Part shown: positions 15,277 to 21,287 of the stretch, in pieces
Layout of the letters: each line of letters starts with the position of its first letter
How positions within the stretch are numbered: position 1 is the stretch's first letter
IMG/VR virus record: IMGVR_UViG_3300021142_000215
Span: 1 to 21,287 of that record
Origin: a virus
Length of the DNA stretch: 21,287 nt
Strand: one strand, 5' to 3'
Translations under genes and position numbers: made by a program
The notes under the pieces: model-generated
The model's database searches: none
What the model was told of the DNA's origin: nothing
Seen by the model: the letters and a program-made list of their open reading frames with translations, nothing else

Positions 15277-15291
15277 TTTTAATTCCAATTA

Positions 15292-15329
15292 ATGAAAGAA
15301 AAGGTGGGGGCTTTTGACCCCCGACCTTT
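15292..15329 (-). terminator. Intrinsic terminator or processing hairpin between the two capsid genes
   Basis: On the minus strand AAAGGTCGGGGG is followed by the loop TCAAAAG, then CCCCCACCTTT and a T-rich run TCTTTC. This is an eleven-pair, GC-rich stem with one bulged C and a T-tract on the correct side for minus-strand transcription. It begins right after the tandem stop (TAATAA) of the first capsid gene and ends before the ribosome binding site of the second. It could cut downstream expression or protect the 3' end of the major capsid message. Confidence 0.82.
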
Positions 15330-15330
15330 A

Positions 15331-16671
15331 TTACGCTTTAGTTGCTGTATCAGTAGAGCGATAGCGGATAATACTGAAAGGGTCCTGGACGCTGGTTGCT
15401 AGACGCTTTTCTCCAAAAAATGTAATAAATCCTGGGAGTGTCTGGTCATATCTGCGAAGAACCATATTCAAGCGGTCCACAATTGTGAAACCACGCTGCC
15501 AATCACCAAAGTACATTGGATACAAGCTATCTGTACCTGCTGAAGCAGAATAGATTGCTGGAACATCCAAATACTTATTAACTACAACATCAAAGCCTAA
15601 CAAGCGACCTACGATGCCATCAGTTTCCAATGGAGCCATACGCTCAAAGATTGGTGTGCCATTTTGGTCTACTAAACCACGAATAGCTGCCAACATCAAT
15701 GGATTAACTACAAAGCGAGCTGTAGGTGTCCAGTATTCTTGTGGTAACAAGTAAACAAAGTTTACGATGTCATCAAAAGTTACATGGTTTGTTGTTGCAT
15801 TGCCGTTAGTTGTGATCTGGTCATAAGTAGCGATTGAATGTAAACCGCTTGTAGAACCAGTACCGCTAGAACCGAAAGCTGCTGTAGAAATAGTACCGCC
15901 AGCATAAACGCTGTTAGCACCAGGATATTGATTCAAGCCACGCAAGCCATTAGAACCACCATAAGGCAATGTAGTTGCACCTTGGTCATTGTTCTGAATC
16001 ATGGACAAGCCTTCTTGTTGGCTAAATTCCATCAACATATCATCAACCACATTGGCTTCTAAACCATCAATGTCATCCAAAGCTGCTGTACGGATTGGGA
16101 ACTGCACATTCAAGTCTTGCAAAGTTAATTGCCAGATTGTTGTATCTTCAGTTGTTTGTGCTCCGTTGTTTTGGATTGCATATCCCCATGCTGCACCAGC
16201 ATTACCAGTTTTAGCTCTGAATTGATATGTTGCCCCTTCTGTAGAAACAGTACGAGCCACACCACGCATTGGGTTAATCAAGCGAAGTTTATGGAATACT
16301 GGGTCATAGGCTGTACGACCACCCACACCAGCACCGCCACCAGTCAATGCTGATGATTCAGACATATAAGCTGCATATTGTCCTTCATCTTCAAACATTT
16401 TAAGCTCACGCTCCATTGAACCGCCCTTTTTGTAAAACTTTTTGAGCTGTTCACGAACTGATTTGTTTACATCTTCTTTGATAGACTTAGAAGTATGAAT
16501 GATTGATGGAGCAGACATTTCAGAAATGCGAGCTTCTAAAGTAGCTAACTTTTCTGACAAAGGTACTACTGCTTCTTCAACTTTTGCAACTGCTGCTGCT
16601 TTAGCTTCTTCTACTTTAGCCAATGTTTGGGCTTCGATAGAATCTAGCTTTTCAATAATCTTTTCAGACAT
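15331..16671 (-). CDS. HK97-fold major capsid protein with N-terminal delta domain
   Basis: The product has 446 residues. Residues 1-55 are Ala/Glu/Lys-rich heptad helix (IEKLDSIEAQTLAKVEEAKA), the delta or scaffold domain normally removed by the prohead protease. A charged linker runs to about 103. The core starts at SESSALTGGGAGVGGR (104-119) and includes NPMRG (133-137), PIRTAALDDI (192-201), EFSQQEGLSM (215-224), GLRGLN (242-247) and YDQTLPGF (408-415). It directly follows the protease gene with an AAGGA ribosome binding site overlapping the protease stop. This is the usual protease-capsid pair of HK97-like phages. The strong RBS and full domain set make it the likely main shell protein. 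Cleavage near 85-105 is inferred, not seen. Confidence 0.95.
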   Translation of the reverse strand: MSEKIIEKLDSIEAQTLAKVEEAKAAAVAKVEEAVVPLSEKLATLEARISEMSAPSIIHTSKSIKEDVNKSVREQLKKFYKKGGSMERELKMFEDEGQYAAYMSESSALTGGGAGVGGRTAYDPVFHKLRLINPMRGVARTVSTEGATYQFRAKTGNAGAAWGYAIQNNGAQTTEDTTIWQLTLQDLNVQFPIRTAALDDIDGLEANVVDDMLMEFSQQEGLSMIQNNDQGATTLPYGGSNGLRGLNQYPGANSVYAGGTISTAAFGSSGTGSTSGLHSIATYDQITTNGNATTNHVTFDDIVNFVYLLPQEYWTPTARFVVNPLMLAAIRGLVDQNGTPIFERMAPLETDGIVGRLLGFDVVVNKYLDVPAIYSASAGTDSLYPMYFGDWQRGFTIVDRLNMVLRRYDQTLPGFITFFGEKRLATSVQDPFSIIRYRSTDTATKA

Positions 16672-16681
16672 TTTAGATTCC

Positions 16682-17467
16682 TTATTTAATACGATTAGAT
16701 AATGCTTTCAACAATTCTCTTTCCTCTAGGGCTTTAAGAACTGCATCGGCTTCTTCCACCGCAACAGTTTCACTCTGTATAGGTGTTTCTTCAAGTTTCT
16801 TAGGGGCATCACGCTTTTCTAATACTTGCTTGAAAATACTAGCTGCGGTGGTCGCAACTTTTTTAGATAATCCAGCTTCACGCAAGACTTTCTCTAAATT
16901 TCTTGGGTTGATATGTCCTTCAGCATCAAAACATTCCAACTGCATAACTTCTGCTGCTGGGTTATTTGGATACATAACAACAGAAAGCTCTCTCAAACCG
17001 CCTTTAGTGATTTGGAAATAGGCTTCATCATTATCATCTTCTGCATCATTGCCATCAGCATCAACCATTTTGGCTTCATCAGCATAAGCACCAACTGATA
17101 CACCACCAAATAGATTTGGAGATTCTTTTAACACATTGTAGACATCAGAGCCACCTACTGTATTAAGGAATAGACGACCTTCAGCGGTCATACCGCTTGC
17201 ATCAAAATTAAATTCTGTCCATTCACCAACAGGCATACCCATATCATTATGGTTTAAGAACATTGGCAAAGGTTTACCAGCTTTGGCAAACTCATTAGCC
17301 CATTCTGCAAAGCCTTCTGGTTGGTAATTGAATCTTCTACCATCCAAGCCTTCTCTAGCACCCCAAGTGGTTGCTCTAGCTGAGATTTTTCCGCTTGGGC
17401 TTTGTTGGTCTTTCGACTGCTTTTCTAGGCTTAGTTTTGCTTCGCAAACTAGAGTTAGATTCTTCAT
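16682..17467 (-). CDS. Prohead maturation protease (HK97 gp4 / S78 family)
   Basis: The product has 261 residues. The conserved domain begins at about residue 25 (SGKISARATTWG). The candidate catalytic His is H73 in MFLNHNDMGMPVG, and the candidate Ser is S124 in LFGGVSVGAYAD. LRELSVVMYPNNPAAEV (158-174) is the typical closing motif of the family. A Glu-rich C-terminal helix (182-261) probably acts as a scaffold-like tail. An in-frame TAA just upstream fixes the start at 17467, preceded by GGGG as a modest ribosome binding site. The first 31 codons overlap a small ORF in another frame. The enzyme trims capsid delta domains and itself during head maturation. Confidence 0.92.
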   Translation of the reverse strand: MKNLTLVCEAKLSLEKQSKDQQSPSGKISARATTWGAREGLDGRRFNYQPEGFAEWANEFAKAGKPLPMFLNHNDMGMPVGEWTEFNFDASGMTAEGRLFLNTVGGSDVYNVLKESPNLFGGVSVGAYADEAKMVDADGNDAEDDNDEAYFQITKGGLRELSVVMYPNNPAAEVMQLECFDAEGHINPRNLEKVLREAGLSKKVATTAASIFKQVLEKRDAPKKLEETPIQSETVAVEEADAVLKALEERELLKALSNRIK

Positions 17468-17600
17468 TAATTACCCCATTATTAATAGCTTGATTATTAT
17501 CTTTTATCTTATTTGGGGTTTTATCTTTTAAAGGAAGTTTAACATCATTTTGTTTAACTTGCTTAGATAATACCTTAATTATCTTTTTAATTAAACTCAT
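17376..17600 (-). CDS. Small Lys-rich hypothetical protein overlapping the protease start
   Basis: The product has 74 residues beginning MSLIKKIIKVLSKQVKQNDV. It is strongly basic, rich in Lys and Asn, and mostly disordered. No domain is recognised. It starts one base after the portal stop, with AGGT upstream as a modest ribosome binding site. Without it there would be a 134-bp hole between portal and protease in a tightly packed operon, which favours a real gene. Its last 92 bases overlap the protease start in another frame, so chance cannot be excluded. A role is unknown; a packaging or scaffold accessory is only a guess from position. Confidence 0.5.
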   Translation of the reverse strand: MSLIKKIIKVLSKQVKQNDVKLPLKDKTPNKIKDNNQAINNGVINEESNSSLRSKTKPRKAVERPTKPKRKNLS

Positions 17601-17601
17601 C

Positions 17602-19044
17602 TTATTTACCTATATTCATTTTGCTCTTTTGATTACCGCCACCGCCACCAGTATCAGTTGGTGAACTTCCTGGTATTGGGTCAATTTTTGCAGTCTTAGC
17701 ACCTACAGGTACATTTGTTTGTGAAATCTTAGTGGCATCTGTGCCTAATAGCTCATCAGCACCTTCAATTTTACCAATATTCAAATATTCTCTAGCTTCA
17801 TTAGGTGTCATAATGCCAGAAGCAACTCCAGCAGTTACAAAGTTCATTTGGTCTAATGCTGCACCTTTTAAGAAATCCTTTGTATCAAATCGGATACTTA
17901 AATTTGGATAACCTTTAAGCAATTGCATTTTAAACTTTTGCTCAATATTGATAATCATTGGATACATAGTTGTTTTATAGAACTCATCCAATAATGTCTG
18001 TGTGTTGTTGTATTTGCCTTGTGAAAGACCAAGCATTTGTGGTGGTACACCAAATAATGCACAAATTCTATTAGTTGTTTGCTCTTTTAGCTTAGATGCT
18101 TCTGCATCTTGCAAAGTAAGCATATGGGTTGGTGTCCATGTCATACCTTGGTCTAGAAGAATAGACTGTCCAGGCTTGCTTTGATCTGTAGGCTTTGAAC
18201 CTGTCATGCTAGACCATGCTTCTTTTAAGCGAGCTGCAATTTCTTTGAACTTAGCATCAGGAATCACTTGTGTAGTGCTAAAGATACCAGATGGCTTTGC
18301 CCCATTTTGCATGATGTAGTTAGCATACAAATCAATATCTGTATCTAAAGCTACTAATTCAGTTGCCAAAATAGCTTTGTTGAAACCAGCAGAACCCTGC
18401 CAAGGTTGCTCTGTGCAATGAACTACTTGATGAGCTGCCAATGGTTCATCTTTATTGAAACCATAGGTAGGAGTAGACATTCTGTAAGTCGGATACCGCA
18501 TTGGGTTAATCTGGACTGTGATTAATGTCGCATCCAAGTTATACATCTCAATTGGGGTCTGATTAGGGTCTTTTTGATCTTTGCGATAAAGCAAAGTAAA
18601 TACCTCACCTGCCATCAGATACCACATAACCCATTGATACCAAAACTCATATTGATTCTGAAAGTTATTGGGTTCTTGCATTAAATTAAGAACTTGACGA
18701 GCTTTATTTTTATCCCTTGTACCAGCTTTATCAGATTGAAATACATCTTCAAAAGTGCCATCATCCATCTTGTACATAACTTTGACTGGCAATTGGCTTA
18801 ATGCTCTAGCGATAACACCAATACAGCTCATAATTGTAGAATTTCGGCTTAATACCGACATATCCACAATGCGACCAGCATTAGTAGTGCTTGAAGTAGT
18901 TACATATAGAAGTTGGAATGCAGAGCCTTGTTGTCCATTTTGATTAACTCGAACAACTTGGTTGCCTAATTGGGTCTGACCAAATAGGGTATTTGATTCA
19001 TTTTTTACCGATTTTTTGCCACCGAAAATATCTAAAATACCCAT
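17602..19044 (-). CDS. Portal protein (HK97 family)
   Basis: The product has 480 residues. It begins MGILDIFGGKKSVKNESNTL. STIMSCIGVIARALSQLPVK (about 68-87) is the N-terminal hallmark of HK97-type portals. WYQWVMWYLMAGEVFTLLYR (about 135-155) is the conserved helix. EQPWQGSAGFNKAILATELV matches the family's region before the wing. Residues about 320-360 (TTNRICALFGVPPQMLGLSQ) carry the ICxxFGVPPxxLG motif, the strongest identifier. The C-terminus is disordered and Gly-rich. Twelve copies form the channel at one vertex through which TerL pumps DNA. A GGAG ribosome binding site lies in the 29-bp spacer after the terminase gene. Confidence 0.95.
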   Translation of the reverse strand: MGILDIFGGKKSVKNESNTLFGQTQLGNQVVRVNQNGQQGSAFQLLYVTTSSTTNAGRIVDMSVLSRNSTIMSCIGVIARALSQLPVKVMYKMDDGTFEDVFQSDKAGTRDKNKARQVLNLMQEPNNFQNQYEFWYQWVMWYLMAGEVFTLLYRKDQKDPNQTPIEMYNLDATLITVQINPMRYPTYRMSTPTYGFNKDEPLAAHQVVHCTEQPWQGSAGFNKAILATELVALDTDIDLYANYIMQNGAKPSGIFSTTQVIPDAKFKEIAARLKEAWSSMTGSKPTDQSKPGQSILLDQGMTWTPTHMLTLQDAEASKLKEQTTNRICALFGVPPQMLGLSQGKYNNTQTLLDEFYKTTMYPMIINIEQKFKMQLLKGYPNLSIRFDTKDFLKGAALDQMNFVTAGVASGIMTPNEAREYLNIGKIEGADELLGTDATKISQTNVPVGAKTAKIDPIPGSSPTDTGGGGGNQKSKMNIGK

Positions 19045-19073
19045 ATTAACTCCGCTTTTTTAATTATTATATA

Positions 19074-20744
19074 TCAAAAAGCTCTGAATCCAAATGAACT
19101 TGATACATAAGGATTATCTAAACTGCAATGCATGGCAATAATCATAGCAATAATGCCATCAACTTTAGCAGATTTATCAGCTTCATTCTTTCTTAATTTA
19201 ATATTCCCATTAACATCTTCCCAAACTTCCACATTCCCTAATTGCCATCCTATAAAGGGATTACCATCATGCTTGATATTATGCTGAAGAATTAATTTTT
19301 CTACATACTTAGATGGGTTAGATAATACTGCCATTCCTTGCCCCACCTTTTTGACAGGAATTCCATCATCATATAATCGAGCAACTATATTACCTGCATT
19401 ATAGGCATCATATCCCACTTCTTTGACATCATATTCGGCACATTGATTTTTAATATAGTTATAAATCTCCATATCATCCATTACATTGCCTGGTGTTAGC
19501 TTTAAAGTACCAGAATTAATAGCAACTCTGAATATGTCCTGATAATGCTTTGGTATTAGGTTATATCCTTCTTCTGGCAAAAAGAATTGCCAACTCGCTT
19601 CAAAATCCAATTCTCCATATCTTTTTAGGGTACAGACTGCATTTAAATCTCGAGTAGAAGCTAAGTCGAATCCAATAAATACCGCTTCTGGTTCTTCTTC
19701 TCTAGGCTTGATTAAACACTTTTCATCATCCCAATAAGCTCTATCAACCCATGCAGTATTGGCACTTACATAGATATTAAGGGTCTTACATAAGAATTCA
19801 TTAAGAGTTGCTGGCTTATGCTTGGCTTCTTCGCACCTTTGAGCAATAGCTTCTTGGAATACTGAGATTCCATGCATAGGATTAGCTTTAGCCCAGATTT
19901 CTGGATTTCTCCAATCATCCTGAGGGTCTATAGAATAAAGTAGCCCAAACCATCTAGGGTTATCCGATGCTTCACCATTAAGCATGGATTCAAACATCTG
20001 CATATCCTCATAGAACTTAGTATCCTTTGAGAAACTGGCAGTAGTAATATAAATCCTCAATGGGTTCTGTCTGGCAACCATACCAGAGTGAAGAACCTCA
20101 ATTGAGTTGCGATCCACAATAGCAGCAGCTTCATCCACAATTACACAAGATGGATTCTTACCATCCCCAGTTTTCTTTGTATCTCGGCTTAATGCCTTAA
20201 ACATAGATTGCGAATCATTAACCTTTTTAATCTCATACTTATTAACATTAAACCAGTTGGCAATATCACTAGGTGCTGATTCCACAAAGCCTTTAGCAGA
20301 ATCAAATACAATGGTGGCTTGCTCGCGATTAGTAGCTAAAGTAAATACCTCTGGACCTGCTTCGCCAAATACCAACTCATAAAGACCGATTGCAGAAGTT
20401 AGTGTGGATTTACCAGCTTTCCTAGGAATGAAAACAATAACATCTGTAACCATCCGAATTGAATGGTCTTTTTTGCTTCTGAATCCATATATGGCACATA
20501 CCAAGAATATTTGCCAAGGCTGAAGAACAATAGGTGTCCCAGCATCAGGTCCTTTGGTATGCTTTAAAGTCGCAATGAAACTAAGAAAGTGTTGCGGATA
20601 GTCTGGGTCAAAAAACCATTCCCATTCCTTATTCTCGATTTGATTCAAGAACCGCTGACAAACTAACTTAATATTTCTGCAAACTTCTATTTCACCTTTG
20701 GATACTTGTACCGCATAAAGTACCCCATCTTGCCAATCCATCAT
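19074..20744 (-). CDS. terL: Terminase large subunit
   Basis: The product has 556 residues. The ATPase domain has Walker A PRKAGKST (107-114), Walker B CVIVDE (200-205) and the coupling motif YITTAS (232-237). The nuclease domain has candidate metal ligands D360 (FIGFDLAST), D446 (VGYDAYN) and D529 (KVDGIIAMIIA). WFFDPDYPQHFL and LQPWQIF upstream of Walker A are typical of the HK97-like Terminase_1 group. All catalytic residues appear intact. The gene overlaps the small subunit by 4 nt (ATGA), indicating coupled translation. The enzyme cuts concatemeric phage DNA and drives it into the prohead. Confidence 0.97.
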   Translation of the reverse strand: MMDWQDGVLYAVQVSKGEIEVCRNIKLVCQRFLNQIENKEWEWFFDPDYPQHFLSFIATLKHTKGPDAGTPIVLQPWQIFLVCAIYGFRSKKDHSIRMVTDVIVFIPRKAGKSTLTSAIGLYELVFGEAGPEVFTLATNREQATIVFDSAKGFVESAPSDIANWFNVNKYEIKKVNDSQSMFKALSRDTKKTGDGKNPSCVIVDEAAAIVDRNSIEVLHSGMVARQNPLRIYITTASFSKDTKFYEDMQMFESMLNGEASDNPRWFGLLYSIDPQDDWRNPEIWAKANPMHGISVFQEAIAQRCEEAKHKPATLNEFLCKTLNIYVSANTAWVDRAYWDDEKCLIKPREEEPEAVFIGFDLASTRDLNAVCTLKRYGELDFEASWQFFLPEEGYNLIPKHYQDIFRVAINSGTLKLTPGNVMDDMEIYNYIKNQCAEYDVKEVGYDAYNAGNIVARLYDDGIPVKKVGQGMAVLSNPSKYVEKLILQHNIKHDGNPFIGWQLGNVEVWEDVNGNIKLRKNEADKSAKVDGIIAMIIAMHCSLDNPYVSSSFGFRAF

Positions 20745-21208
20745 CCTTTCGGACCTCTCATTAATTGCTGTGATGTGCTGTTATCTAAAGATTTTGTCTT
20801 TGCTAATCGACCTTTAGGAGTAAGTCCTAATTCATTCATAAGGGCAATGATTGATTTCAAAGTTTCCTTGCGAATTGCAAAATTAGGATTTGGTCCAAAT
20901 GTCTTACCGCCATTATATTCAATTACTAATGGTTCTAATGCTAATGCTTTATTGCATTGAATATAGGTGTCTATCTGATCTGCCAACATTGCCAAGCTAT
21001 GCCTATCCTGTGCCGACCCAATGCCATATACCTGATACAAGAATTCAGAAGTTTCCTCAATGAATTTACTCTTGCTCCAAGAATCTGGATTGGCTACCCA
21101 CTCAGCTTCAGGGATTCTCTCTTTGATGCTTTCTGGAAGCAACTGGGTCTTAGGGGCACTTCCCTTAATGATGTGAAGTTCTGGTGGTAATTTGTTATGA
21201 GCTTTCAT
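20741..21208 (-). CDS. terS: Terminase small subunit, P27 family
   Basis: The product has 155 residues. Helical segments around SKSKFIEETSEFLYQV, DRHSLAMLADQIDTYIQCN and the closing NPNFAIRKETLKSIIALMNE...LGLTPKGRLAK match the P27 family. The final LGLTPxxRxR-like motif is highly characteristic. The protein recognises phage DNA and hands it to TerL. The ATG at 21208 has only a weak upstream site (GGAAAA) and overlaps the stop of a possible six-codon leader (see regulatory entry). The pairing with an HK97-type TerL, directly downstream and overlapping by 4 nt, is standard. Confidence 0.92.
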   Translation of the reverse strand: MKAHNKLPPELHIIKGSAPKTQLLPESIKERIPEAEWVANPDSWSKSKFIEETSEFLYQVYGIGSAQDRHSLAMLADQIDTYIQCNKALALEPLVIEYNGGKTFGPNPNFAIRKETLKSIIALMNELGLTPKGRLAKTKSLDNSTSQQLMRGPKG

Positions 21209-21225
21209 TTTTTTTGATTTTCCAT
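21205..21225 (-). promoter_or_regulatory. Possible six-codon leader ORF overlapping the terS start
   Basis: An ATG at 21225 opens the frame MENQKK, whose TGA stop overlaps the terS ATG as ATGA. The leader contains an A8 run just before the overlap. Only about nine bases lie between the predicted transcription start and this ATG, so it would be nearly leaderless. It could couple or limit terS translation. This may equally be coincidence. Confidence 0.3.
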
Positions 21226-21240
21226 AAAAAGATGGTTTGA

Positions 21241-21269
21241 GTATTACAAACTACCCCCCTCTGTGTCAA
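21241..21269 (-). promoter_or_regulatory. Sigma-70-like promoter for the structural operon
   Basis: The minus strand has TTGACA (21264-21269), a 17-bp spacer, then TAATAC (21241-21246). The -35 box is a perfect consensus match and the spacer is optimal. Transcription would start near 21234, about 26 bases before the small terminase ATG. The spacer holds a run of six G. No equally good promoter was seen elsewhere on this strand in the intergenic gaps. Confidence 0.75.
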
Positions 21270-21287
21270 GAAATGTGGGAATTTCAC

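Noticed and set aside
15277-15288. TTG start at 15288 for the second capsid gene
   Set aside because: The TTG overlaps the TTGGA ribosome binding site that is well spaced for the ATG at 15276.
16001-16353. Plus-strand ORFs within the capsid gene (also at 2894-3139, 10358-10621, 20107-20382 and 20706-20960)
   Set aside because: They lie wholly or mostly opposite well-identified minus-strand genes, lack RBS and show no recognisable protein features.
19045-19090. TATAAT sequence just before the portal gene as an internal promoter
   Set aside because: No acceptable -35 box is found at 16-18 bp. The AT-rich stop region makes such a hexamer likely by chance.

Overview
This window is the late structural (virion morphogenesis) region of a tailed double-stranded DNA phage or prophage with an HK97-type head and a long, non-contractile, siphovirus-like tail. 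Every credible gene lies on the minus strand, so the module reads from the right edge to the left edge. The DNA is AT-rich. Most genes have short spacers, ATGA/TAATG overlaps and AAGGA/GGAG-type ribosome binding sites, as in one long late operon. The host cannot be named from this sequence. The RBS and promoter style fit a bacterium with ordinary sigma-70-like transcription, and the lambda/HK97-style tail genes make a Gram-negative host likely (inference).

Layout in transcription order. (1) A sigma-70-like promoter at the right edge precedes the P27-type small terminase and the large terminase (21.2-19.1 kb), then the portal (19.0-17.6 kb). (2) The capsid block (17.6-14.2 kb) holds a small Lys-rich ORF overlapping the start of the prohead protease, the protease, a full-length HK97-fold major capsid protein, an intrinsic-terminator hairpin, and a second, shorter HK97-fold capsid protein that is a clear paralogue of the first. 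(3) The neck block (14.2-12.3 kb) holds a gp6/gp8-like connector, a free-standing GIY-YIG homing endonuclease, a head-tail adaptor and a tail terminator. (4) The tail block (12.2-8.0 kb) holds the tail tube protein, a small unknown protein, tail assembly chaperones joined by a -1 programmed frameshift on an A9 slippery run, an HK97 gp10-like protein in an unusual place, and a 667-residue tape measure. (5) The tail tip and fibres (8.0-0 kb) hold two tip-associated proteins, a GNAT-like acyltransferase, a J-like central tip protein with a triplicated C-terminal adhesive repeat, a small fibre protein, a 49-residue gene, a 159-residue virion-type protein and a large fibre. The fibre is mostly Gly-X-Ser triplets and runs off the left edge.

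Together these genes cover packaging (TerS, TerL, portal), head assembly and maturation (protease, two capsid paralogues), the head-tail joint, the tail tube and its length, and host recognition. The points most worth following are the tandem capsid paralogues separated by a terminator hairpin; the uncharged, proline-poor Gly-aromatic/aliphatic-Ser fibre with regular dipeptide register breaks; the conserved frameshift; and the two non-structural genes (homing endonuclease, acyltransferase) lodged in the operon. No integrase, replication, lysis, tRNA, CRISPR or transposase gene is visible, and no stretch over 300 bases lacks a gene.
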